Shown here: positions 60,101 through 64,000 of the stretch, in pieces | How positions within the stretch are numbered: position 1 is the first letter of the stretch | How the letters are laid out: the number at the start of each line of letters is the position of its first letter | NCBI GenBank assembly: GCA_964017185.1 | Contig: OZ024870.1 | Span: 61,854,812 to 61,918,811, forward strand | Reading direction: 5' to 3' | Source: Rugalucina vietnamica | Taxonomy: Eukaryota > Mollusca > Bivalvia > Lucinida > Lucinidae | DNA: 64,000 nucleotides | Notes under the pieces: generated by a model | Told to the model about the DNA's origin: nothing | Databases searched by the model: none | The model's input: the letters and a program-made list of their open reading frames with translations, nothing else | Made by a program: the position numbers and the translations under genes

Positions 60101-63079
60101 AAAGTATGCAGCTTGTTTGGAATCAGACTAGCTAAAACCTCTGTCATGCAGGTTGGAATCACACTGGGAACCACGGTAAAAACATATTTACTTTACGAAA
60201 ACATGCCCATGTTATATTTAGAGATTTTTTCAGCTAAAAAAGTATGAAAATTTCATTAGAAAAATTTTGATATTTTTAATATTTTTGCTCAAAACATTGA
60301 TTGTAGGTACACTTTAGAACCGCCTCACCGAGGCGGTTCTAATGAGTTCCCACAATCTATATTTTGGATCAGAAATAAGGAAAATAAGGCATACCCCCTT
60401 TAAACCCCAGTTTTACTGTATAAAAGTGGGGTTTAAGTGGGTATTCTTTTAATGGACATGTATTCATGATGACTAGAATCAAGTAAATCACAATTTGTCT
60501 CAGGTAGTTCATCTAGAAGAAGCCCTGTGATAGCTATAGGTGGTGAGGGTGGGATCAATGTTTTTGATGGGGAGGTTAACCTAAGTTCACTGTCTGTCTA
60601 TCCAAGTGTCGGCTCATCTGTACAAAGGTTACCAGGTAAGTCATAGTCTGTATGGAGTGTTAGGTATAAAATATGCTGTTTGTTAACAGCATATGGGACG
60701 GTCTGTGGCGTGTTCATGATAGAAAAAATGCTGTTAAGAGTACACAGGAAGTGTTGACTCTAGCCTGAAAATCTGTTTACCGAATATTAAGCCATAAGCA
60801 ACCAATCTCATTTTGTTCTAAATCAGAAAAATAAAATCATCTATCAGATTATAAATAAATAGACCATTGATAAATGTATTTGTAGCAGTCTGAACAATGA
60901 ATGCATATTAATGTCAGAGATAAATGGATGGTGTGAAAGAAAAGTAACTGTGTTTGAATTTGTTCACTAATCACTGCTAAAAGTAAACATTTTGACAACT
61001 ATCCTTTACAGACCCGTCATCTTTGCCCATTTGTAGCAGTATACAAGTTGGTGGCCCTGGCAGTCTAAATATACATGGTGGTAATGTGAAGGTAGCCCAA
61101 CACATCGGCATTGGACAGCCTTCTCTGCTTTACAGCAGGACTTCAGATGTTTGCAGAGGTGAGGGTATTCAAAGGTTATGGAAGATTAAGCTCTAATAGT
61201 TCGGGTTTAAATATTTCATTAGCCTTGACTGCATGAAGAGCTATTGTAGTCACCTTGGTACTCCACATTCCCGCTCCGTGCTCGTTCCCCTGCACATTCC
61301 CATGCGTCACACTTGTGATAAAGTTTTTTAGAAGTCGAGAAAGGGAGAACCAATGTGTACTGTAAATAATCCACATGACCAAGATTGCCGCCATGTCCAT
61401 ATATGGACAAAAGCCTTCATAAACTTTTCCGGAACTGGTGGACTAATTTCAACAAAACTTGGCATGTTGCATTGTGGACTAAAGTACTTCAATGTGTGCA
61501 TAAATTATGACCCTGTGATGACCTTGACCTATTTTATGGCAAGGTCAATAAATGTGGCCCATGACCATAATGGTCAAACAAGTTTATTGGTAAATATCCC
61601 AGATCACAGGTGAGCGTTTACAGGACCATTGGTCCTCTAGTTTTACTTATTGCCACCCATCAGCCAGGCAAAAATGTATTTTGCCAAAATGCTTGAAGGG
61701 TATGACTTCATCTTTACATCATATGTGTGGAAGTTGATGGGACACTGTAAAGTACTCCCTGATTTTTTTACTTCTTACATTATAAAAAGGTACAAGTAGG
61801 CAAAGATAAGGAAAAGGCGCAATCAGAAAAAGATTCCCACTCCAAAAACCGAGATGGAAAAAAAACTAAATGAACAATCAGGTACTTATACCATGAAAAC
61901 ATATCGTAAGCCGAATGGGCAGTTATTTTCCCAATAGGTGGCCACTCAGTTACCTAAACCTAAACTTAACTAAAATTATGAAAACACACATAAGGTGCCA
62001 ACAGCACAAAAAAAAATTAAACACCAAGACATAAAACGAAAGAACCACCACAGAAGTATCGCCTTGGAACTATCAGTAATATAAAATTACTGGCGGGCTT
62101 AAATCGATTTTACAGGTACCTCACCTCACCCTCAGCTTCTGCAGTGGTTCATAACATTTAGTTAGTTCTTCGGTCCTCGTGGTGAATCTCCTAACTAGTC
62201 TTGCCTTATAAAATTCACTTTACTACAAAAGCCACAGTGTGTAAACTTTGTTCACCTTTTTGCAATATGGAGTATAATTCGGCAAATAGGTTACTGTATG
62301 GGCGTTACCTCATGAATACGCTATTGGGTATGGTCTACTTTTGACCTAGGTAAAAGGTATACAGTTGAAAGATTAAACACATGTTTTTCGTTAGAAAATA
62401 AGAATTAAATACAAGTTTGTCTAATTCACTGGATTGGACAAATTACAGGTAGCTGATTTCTAATGGTAAATAAGTGACAACACTCTAAGCTGACCGAGTC
62501 CGACTTTTCTATAATCTCCCTACTTGAACAGATGGACTAGCCAACCCCGCCCAGATATGAATATTAAAGTTGCCGCCTATACAGTGACCTATTTGTCCAA
62601 TTATACTTTACTATATACACCGGCAGAGAAGTTAGATATTAGATATGCATGAACTGTACTGATGTGTTTAACAAAGCAACAGATCATTGATGCTATACTA
62701 TATTATGCCATAATTTGCAATTTAGCTCTCAGTCTCATTTAGGTCGTTTTGTAATACATTACTTTCTAAATGTTCTGGCAGCTACATTTTGCATGTCGTT
62801 TTACACAAACAAGCTTAGAATAGTGCATTATTTACTTTTGACCTGCAGGTGAAGGAGTTGATATGACAGATAGTATCGTCAAATCCTCTAATAGTTCTGA
62901 TATGAAGAACATGAAGAAATCCAAAGATGACACTATGTCTCACCCAGTTGTGAAACAATACAATGACATTATGGAGTCCGTTGGAGCTCTTGTTGGATAT
63001 GATCAACTCATTGGAACTGTGTTCAGGGTCGGCACAAAGTATGTCATGACGGCATGGCATTGCATACAAGAAATAATTG
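35750..63079 (+). CDS. HEPN-coiled coil-Death-RHIM-like-trypsin-like protease gene, 5' nine exons (3' end outside window)
   Basis: Nine exons join with consistent GT/AG boundaries and phases (0,0,1,0,1,1,1,1,1 at the donors), giving 622 residues plus one base before the window ends. Exon 1 carries 27 nt of 5' UTR after an acceptor, then ATG at 35777 (GCAAAATGG). Domains: HEPN of the DZIP3-like type (about 10-160; R124-N-x3-H129 motif), helical linker (221-318), Death domain (about 336-421), Gly/Ser region with two RHIM-like motifs (462-472 and 507-517), and the N-terminal lobe of a trypsin-like peptidase (from about 590; catalytic H616 in TAWHC). No signal peptide or membrane segment is seen, so a cytosolic protein is expected. 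Likely an innate immune or cell-death protein (inference). The catalytic Asp and Ser, and any further domains, lie beyond 64000. Confidence 0.8.
35777..36436 (+). CDS. Exon 1: DZIP3-like HEPN domain
   Basis: Start ATG at 35777; donor GTAAAT at 36437; 220 residues. The order CNYYRLVTLLIDIGGEVLRD, then LTEPQFALLLESPPDPNKFD VSLLVALLRNLC, then LLRIKNIRNTKMHIPTTVM and FQPLWTELAAI is that of HEPN domains found in DZIP3/hRUL138-like proteins, which are expanded in molluscs. R124, N125 and H129 form the R-N-x3-H signature of metal-independent RNase HEPN domains, so RNA cleavage is possible; many DZIP3-type members are untested. The C-terminal 60 residues are predicted helical (LLKTLKDWQEQIIDILNEKV). 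Confidence 0.8.
36699..37391 (+). mobile_element. ATCGCACCTGC element A (non-coding, tandem units)
   Basis: Opens with the hairpin ATCGCACCTGCTTATAGCAGG GTGCGAT, then TCCGTCCGTGCGTTCGTC simple repeat, then about four to five units of roughly 120 bp (GTGTGAAACCTTGCATAGTA ATTGTCCT..., CACCTTGACC, TTGACCTATATTT), ending GCAGGTGCGATATCGACCTC C. Copy B, inverted, is at 50397. Its right end lies only about 45 bp upstream of the exon 2 acceptor. Confidence 0.75.
37436..37588 (+). CDS. Exon 2: coiled-coil-prone linker
   Basis: Acceptor TTGTTTCAG ends at 37435 and donor GTAGCA starts at 37589. Length 153 nt, phase 0 in and out. Encodes residues 221-271 with the heptad-like run LREAGDANSARLESIKDSMS QIARDVSIISQDVSSISNQA Q. 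No motif beyond probable helical self-association. Confidence 0.75.
37635..37725 (-). mobile_element. Degenerate SINE head, - strand
   Basis: On the - strand, AGAGCGTTGGACTCTGTATC and TCTTGGGTTCAAACCCTGCT GTG align with the A-box side and B box of the SINE at 267. No central domain. Confidence 0.5.
37882..38902 (+). mobile_element. AGCTCACC element 4 (eroded hairpin, two units)
   Basis: AGCTCACCTGAGCCGGCTTACAGCTTATA start with a collapsed hairpin. Two units with GTCACATGACCAAGATGGCC and TGACCTTGACCTNTTTTA. End CAGGTGAGAGTTTACAGGAC CATTGGTCCTCTG. More diverged than elements 1-3. Confidence 0.75.
40890..42918 (-). mobile_element. Penelope-like retroelement, 5'-truncated, with 5-bp target duplication
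   Basis: Inserted on the - strand into AGCTCACC element 6, flanked by ATGAA (40885-40889 and 42919-42923). The coding part is 41508-42918. The 3' region (40890-41507) ends GCCTACTTGTACCTT and is shared with 18516-18735 and 61788-62205. The N-terminal part of the protein is missing and I see no GIY-YIG endonuclease, so the copy is probably incomplete. Assignment to Penelope-like elements rests on the RT motifs. Confidence 0.65.
41508..42918 (-). CDS. Penelope-like reverse transcriptase, open frame of about 470 codons
   Basis: Uninterrupted frame entering from the truncation point (the ATG at 42947 lies in flanking DNA and is not a real start) to a stop at 41508. Motifs in order, numbered from that ATG: YWLPKLHKRP (32-41), the LPKxHK signature of Penelope-like RTs; YDFSTLYTTLP (115-125) with the first catalytic Asp; VGIPMGTNCAPLVADLF (202-218); RYLDDLL (247-253) with the catalytic Asp pair; and PRRASYGVYISQLIRFAR (324-341) in the thumb region. 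Catalytic residues are intact, consistent with a young insertion. It is a retroelement gene in an intron of the large host gene, on the opposite strand. Confidence 0.75.
44286..45180. other. Gene-free intron sequence
   Basis: Sequence between element 5 and exon 3. An 86-codon ORF at 44491-44751 resembles nothing known. The segment TGTAGAGTCTGTAGCCCC occurs twice in diverged form (near 44553 and 44727). Confidence 0.45.
45181..45322 (+). CDS. Exon 3: helical linker
   Basis: Acceptor TTAGTTTCAG ends at 45180 and donor GTAATT starts at 45323. Length 142 nt; phase 0 in, phase 1 out. Encodes residues 272-318, including RSDIAELKDHLLYLRQELAS and MKRQIHHLTEG, a likely short coiled coil. Confidence 0.75.
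45323..45416 (+). repeat. 47-bp tandem duplication including the exon 3 splice donor
   Basis: GTAATTTTAGGACTTATTGTATTAAG...GGAAGATTGG occurs at 45323-45369 and again at 45370-45416 with almost no changes. A second candidate donor therefore sits 47 nt downstream of the first. Confidence 0.85.
45530..47231 (+). mobile_element. AGCTCACC element 7, mosaic of subfamilies
   Basis: Hairpin start (AGCTCACCTGAGCCGAAGGC TCATAGGTGAGC), long (GTCC)n run, two units with GTTGCTATGGCAACTTANNN and CCTCTACATAATTTGT (about 45680-46490), a bridge with GGTCAAGGTCATCTCTTGAC CTTGGCC as in element 5, then element-1-type units (from about 46640) and the end CAGGTGAGCGTTTACAGGAC CATTGGTCCTCTGG. Composition suggests recombination between subfamilies. 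Confidence 0.75.
47232..47874. other. Gene-free intron sequence
   Basis: AT-rich; no gene or recognised repeat. Confidence 0.5.
47875..49409 (-). mobile_element. AGCTCACC element 8, opposite orientation
   Basis: Begins CCAGAGGACCAATGGTCCTG TAAAGGCTCACCTGAGA and ends with (GGAC)n, GGAGCATGGGTATACTATAA and the hairpin AGCTCACCTGTGAGCCTTCG GCTCAGGTGAGCT. Three units with GCCATGGCGGCCATCTTGGT CATGTGACC and AGGTCAAGGTCATCC. Same family in reverse; internal units are a distinct, closely similar set. Confidence 0.8.
49439..49460 (+). repeat. Poly-C run
   Basis: About 20 consecutive C. It sits between element 8 and the next SINE; length likely unstable in assembly. Confidence 0.9.
49474..49664 (+). 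mobile_element. tRNA-derived SINE copy
   Basis: GTAGTGATAGAGCGTCGGAC head, B box GGGTTCCATCCCC, GTGTTGTGTCCTTGAGCAAG ACACATTAACTCC central domain, GTTAAGCCTCAATACAAACA tail. Very close to the copy at 267-472. It ends about 45 bp before exon 4. Confidence 0.8.
49709..49884 (+). CDS. Exon 4: N-terminal half of the Death domain
   Basis: Acceptor TTCTTGACAG ends at 49708 and donor GTAATT starts at 49885. Length 176 nt; phase 1 in, phase 0 out. Encodes residues 319-377. LSDRDIDFIAGKLGFDWERI AIFLDYESHQIDDLKF is the classic Death-domain helix 1-3 pattern (D..IA..LG.DW..LA..LGL...I), with Trp in the DW position. Confidence 0.8.
49897..50165. mobile_element. Hairpin MITE, 'ATGTCCGTG' family, copy ii (inverse)
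   Basis: ACATGCCCATGCAATATACA start, hairpin TTTTGCTCAAAACATAGATT GTG...CACAATCTATGTTTTGGTGC A, end ATGGACATG. It begins only about 12 bp after the exon 4 donor. Confidence 0.7.
50179..51392. mobile_element. Element with AAGGCCTAGTTTCCACGGA ends, host of ATCGCACCTGC element B
   Basis: AAGGCCTAGTTTCCACGGAC at 50179 is mirrored by GTCCATGGAAACCAGGCTTA at 51374-51393. The left interior repeats GACAAA/TTTGTC words. Most of the interior is the inserted ATCGCACCTGC element. Confidence 0.6.
50397..51372 (-). mobile_element. ATCGCACCTGC element B (inverse)
   Basis: AGGTCGATATCGCACCTGCA TC at the left equals the right end of element A inverted. Units carry AAGGACAATTACTATGCAAG and TATCACTGATGTAGAGA; the other end is AACTCCTAAATCACACCTTG C. 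Near 50700-50880 a unit-like segment is replaced by unrelated sequence (GGGGCCATGGGCAAAATTGC). Confidence 0.7.
51995..52105 (+). repeat. GCGTAAAGTG codeword tandem repeat (left arm)
   Basis: About ten 10-11-bp variants of GCGTAAAGTG/GCGCAAAGTG. The inverse counterpart CACTTTGCGCCCCTTTACGC lies at about 55680-55760 in the right arm. Confidence 0.75.
52786..52875 (+). repeat. tRNA-like sequence in left palindrome arm
   Basis: GGCCTTAGTAGTCCAATGGA TAGCGCATCAGAA resembles the 5' half of an Arg-type tRNA; GGAGGTTACAGGGTTAAC resembles a weak B box. Interrupted; not a functional tRNA. Confidence 0.35.
52889..52937 (+). repeat. Poly-T tract
   Basis: Nearly uninterrupted T for about 48 bases, with a few C; counterpart of the poly-A at 54155-54187 in the other arm. 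Confidence 0.9.
52950..53110 (+). mobile_element. Hairpin MITE, 'ATGTCCGTG' family, partial copy iii
   Basis: ACTCGCTAAAACCGCCTCGT TGAGGCGGCTCTAACG hairpin tip, ATGTTTTGAGCAAAAACAAG AAAAATATC, and ACATGGGCGTGTTTTCGTA end. The left half is missing. Confidence 0.6.
53664..53940 (+). mobile_element. Hairpin MITE, 'ATGTCCGTG' family, copy iv
   Basis: Full-length and close to copy i (3757-4025): GCATGTCCGTGAAATGTATA CCCCCT start, GTTAGAACCGCCTCGTGGAG GCGGTTCTAAC tip, GCATGGGCAAGTTTTCGTAA TG end. Confidence 0.8.
54155..54187 (+). repeat. Poly-A tract
   Basis: About 33 consecutive A bases. Confidence 0.95.
54908..54994 (-). repeat. tRNA-like sequence in right palindrome arm
   Basis: On the - strand, GGCCGTGGTGGTCTAATTGA TAGAGTATTATC looks like an A-box half and GGTTGCTGGTTCGATACCTG GC holds a B box. 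The anticodon stem does not close well. Probably SINE-derived or a tRNA pseudogene. Confidence 0.4.
56388..57175 (+). mobile_element. CCCCGGCATTTATGCCGACGGG hairpin element (non-coding, tandem units)
   Basis: Short hairpin CCCCGGCATTTATGCCGACG GG, then GTTAGTTCGTTCGTTAG simple repeat, then about four units of roughly 180 bp (GTTTCTCTGGTGGTGTATAT CTCATGAACCAAT at 56500 and 56681; GGGGNTGTGGCTAGAGGTCA AAATCTAGG in each). Units resemble those of the element at 18836-19372 (GGGGTGGGGCTNGAGGTNAA AATCTAG). Ends near a T-run. Confidence 0.65.
57510..57665. mobile_element. 'GAGCCGC' MITE fragment
   Basis: AAAATTTCAAGCC...GTACAGTCCATTTTATGTCA GACCTGTTC...TTTCTCATGAC follows the right half of copies C-E; the left half and hairpin are missing. 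Confidence 0.45.
57700..57850 (+). mobile_element. Probable SINE/retroelement 3' end
   Basis: GGTTTTTCTCGGGGCTCTCC CGTTTTC...TCTTATATGAGCTGAAATAA TCTTGAAAGGGACGTAAAAC, then an A-rich tail. I recall similar tails in mollusc SINEs. It ends about 50 bp before exon 5. Confidence 0.45.
57901..58051 (+). CDS. Exon 5: C-terminal half of the Death domain
   Basis: Acceptor TTAATTTTCAG ends at 57900; preferred donor GTGAAA starts at 58052. Length 151 nt; phase 0 in, phase 1 out. Encodes residues 378-427. RMIKRWADVVVSCGESPRTL LAAAFASIQNNEMAQSL is Death-domain helices 4-6 (ML..W......TV..L..AL......D.A). A second donor candidate (GTACAA at 58045) would break the frame with exon 6. Without splicing, the frame runs on for about 20 residues to TGA at 58111-58113. 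Confidence 0.78.
58362..58436 (+). CDS. Exon 6: short charged helical linker
   Basis: Acceptor TACCTTAACAG ends at 58361 and donor GTAAGT starts at 58437. Length 75 nt, phase 1 in and out. Encodes residues 428-452, IQDQEASQETKAKIKQIKFD, probably helical. Confidence 0.7.
58629..58865. mobile_element. Palindromic MITE, 'GAGCCGC' family, copy E
   Basis: Inverted ends GAGCCGCCACATGGGAAAACC AACA and TGTTGGTTTTCCCACGAGGC GGCTC; inner hairpin GCAGATCAGCTTCGCAGTAA CTGCGAAGCTGATCAGCG. Close to copy C. Confidence 0.85.
59071..60094. mobile_element. 1-kb element with CTTTCACACT ends and ATCG-codeword interior
   Basis: CTTTCACACT at 59071 and AGTGTGAAAG at 60085 are inverted. The interior repeats variants of ATCGCATCAGATCG, ATCGTGTCAGATCGC, ACGCAACGACTCGCAACAG in both orientations through most of its length, apart from an ordinary segment (about 59400-59700). 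No coding capacity seen. Confidence 0.65.
60188..60462. mobile_element. Hairpin MITE, 'ATGTCCGTG' family, copy v (inverse)
   Basis: ACGAAAACATGCCCATGTTA start, GCTCAAAACATTGATTGTAG GTACA...TAGAACCGCCTCACCGAGGC GGTTCTA hairpin, AATGGACATG end. It lies about 45 bp upstream of exon 7. Confidence 0.75.
60504..60635 (+). CDS. Exon 7: Gly-rich exon with first RHIM-like motif
   Basis: Acceptor TTTGTCTCAG ends at 60503 and donor GTAAGT starts at 60636. Length 132 nt, phase 1 in and out. Encodes residues 453-496. The core IAIGGEGGINVFDGEVN (462-478) aligns without gaps to the core of exon 8. The pattern hydrophobic-x-(I/V)-G then Gly-rich then N-hydrophobic resembles the RIP homotypic interaction motif (IQIG in RIPK1, VQVG in RIPK3). 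RHIM identity is an inference. Confidence 0.7.
61012..61158 (+). CDS. Exon 8: Gly-rich exon with second, canonical-looking RHIM-like motif
   Basis: Acceptor ATCCTTTACAG ends at 61011 and donor GTGAGG starts at 61159. Length 147 nt, phase 1 in and out. Encodes residues 497-545. IQVGGPGSLNIHGGNV (507-522) has the IQVG tetrad of RHIM cores, followed by IGIGQPSLL. It shares G-G-x-G-x-x-N-x-x-x-G-x-V with exon 7, suggesting exon duplication. Confidence 0.72.
61213..61640 (+). mobile_element. Chimeric hairpin element (AGCTCGACTGC-type start, AGCTCACC-type body)
   Basis: ATTAGCCTTGACTGCATGAA GAGCTATTG and GTTCCCCTGCACATTCCCAT GCGTCACACTTG match the start of the element at 18836. From about 61345 it changes to AGCTCACC-type sequence (AACCAATGTGTACTGTAAAT AATCCACATGACC) and ends CAGGTGAGCGTTTACAGGAC CATTGGTCCTCTAG. 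Confidence 0.7.
61788..62205 (-). mobile_element. Penelope-like element, 3' end only, with 8-bp target duplication
   Basis: Homologous to 40890-41325 of the RT-bearing copy. Flanked by TTATAAAA (61780-61787 and 62206-62213). A 5'-truncated insertion consistent with target-primed reverse transcription. No coding. Confidence 0.7.
62214..62848. other. Gene-free intron sequence
   Basis: AT-rich, no recognised repeat; ends in the exon 9 acceptor (TTTTGACCTGCAG). Confidence 0.5.
62849..63079 (+). CDS. Exon 9: linker and start of trypsin-like serine protease domain
   Basis: Acceptor ends at 62848 and donor GTAAGT starts at 63080. Length 231 nt, phase 1 in and out. Encodes residues 546-622. A charged Ser/Lys linker (DSIVKSSNSSDMKNMKKSKD D) is followed by VGALVGYDQLIGTVFRVGTK and YVMTAWHCI. 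The latter is the strand before the catalytic His of chymotrypsin-fold proteases (consensus GTGFxV...xLTAxHC); H616 is the presumed catalytic His. The intracellular trypsin-like peptidase family (HtrA/peptidase_2 style) fits better than secreted trypsins, as there is no IVGG activation site. Confidence 0.78.
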
Positions 63080-63174
63080 GTAAGTAGCATGTTGTTATTG
63101 ATTTCTTTCATTATCTGTAATTGAAATGCCACTGTTTGGAAACAGAGAATGATTTAGTTGACCCAAATTACTAG

Positions 63175-63345
63175 GGCAATGTACATGTATGTATATTACC
63201 ATAATATTCAAAGATCCTCTTCTCTAAAACCGCTAGGCCAATCAAAGCCAAACTTAATGTAGAGCATCCTTAGGAAAGGAGAATGAAAGTTTGTATAAAT
63301 GATCAAGGCCACATGACCAAGATGGCCACCATGGCTATAAACTGA
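63175..63345 (+). mobile_element. Fragment of an AGCTCACC-element unit
   Basis: ATTACCATAATATTCAAAGA TC...CGCTAGGCCAATCAAAGCCA AA...CACATGACCAAGATGGCCAC CATGG; no terminal hairpin or end. Confidence 0.65.
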
Positions 63346-63349
63346 CAGG

Positions 63350-63480
63350 CTGTCAACCAATTCCTATATTCCTATTAAACTCCTATATTTTGAGTCCAAA
63401 TCCTATATTTTTAAGCACCTCCTATATTCCTATAAATTCTCCTATATTTTGAAAATATTTCCTATATTTTTAGGAAAATC
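63350..63480 (+). repeat. Irregular TCCTATATTTT repeat
   Basis: TCCTATATT(C/T) words recur nine or ten times at 12-22-bp spacing. Confidence 0.7.
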
Positions 63481-64000
63481 TGTTGCAGATGAATGATCAT
63501 ATGTAGTAAATAGTAGTGCTCTGAAACTGCATTTTGCCTTTTTATTCTTCATTCTTTATTTTGTATATAAAATTATATTCTTACTATTTATCATATATAT
63601 TATTTTAGAATGCTACCATAAAATAAAACACAAACTGATAAACTTGATTTGTCTTTATATATGTTATCCATTTGTCTCAACATCAGAAAACATACTTTAT
63701 GCAATAACGGCTGTTATAGCAATACTGACAAATTAGTGACAATCCTGTCCAATACGCACATACACAAATTATGTTATGCATGAATATACTAATCAAACAG
63801 ATTCAAATATAACTTTTTGAACTTTTAGAAATGGGTGAATATGGTCACTGGAGCTTGAATATTGGCTGGTTGAACGTCTTAGCAATCATTACATATTATT
63901 GTGGCGATTTTGTAAACACCCTAGCTATTCAATGTTTTTGAATTTTGATTTTGAATATTTTTATTTAAACTATCCTGGCTATTTTATACGAATGAAACGA
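63481..64000. other. Gene-free intron sequence to window edge
   Basis: AT-rich; no exon with a valid acceptor and in-phase continuation of the protease was seen. The next exon should enter in phase 1. Confidence 0.5.

Overview
This is eukaryotic DNA, almost certainly from a bivalve mollusc (inference). Genes are split by introns with GT/AG boundaries. Non-coding DNA dominates and is packed with tRNA-headed SINEs, palindromic MITEs, CR1/jockey-like LINE fragments, a Penelope-like RT, and large non-coding elements opening with the hairpin AGCTCACCTGAGCC...GGCTCAGGTGAGCT that I recall as common in bivalve genomes. I see no bacterial-style genes, operons or CRISPR. Only two host genes can be supported, both on the + strand.

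Region 1 (1-3.0 kb): the last three visible exons of SURF6, a nucleolar ribosome-biogenesis factor. Its 5' end lies outside the window.

Region 2 (3-35.7 kb): intergenic. It holds three families of short palindromic MITEs, SINEs, two blocks built from degenerate repeats of a short 'codeword', a 3.8-kb imperfect palindrome (10.3-14.2 kb), and a CR1-like reverse transcriptase on the - strand split by two AGCTCACC elements (14.3-18.5 kb). It also holds a 125-bp tandem array whose units carry nuclear-receptor response-element consensus sites (19.4-20.7 kb), a frameshifted LINE (24.8-27.8 kb) with two further elements nested in it, a (TCTA)n microsatellite, and a 10-unit AGCTCACC element.

Region 3 (35.75 kb to the end): one large gene. 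I reconstruct nine exons whose splice phases all agree, encoding at least 622 residues. In order: a DZIP3-like HEPN domain, a coiled-coil-prone linker, a Death domain split across two exons, two exons each carrying a glycine-rich RHIM-like amyloid motif, and the start of a trypsin-like serine protease with its catalytic His. The remaining protease exons lie beyond the right edge. HEPN (putative RNase or RNA sensor), Death (oligomerisation), RHIM-like (amyloid seeding) and protease (effector) in one chain suggest an innate-immunity or regulated-cell-death protein with sensor, adaptor and executioner together. This is the most interesting object in the window. Its introns are filled by nested elements, including a complete-looking Penelope-like RT ORF and a 4.6-kb palindromic hAT-like element inserted between the two Death-domain exons.

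No database search was run. Domain calls rest on reading motifs and on exon-phase consistency.
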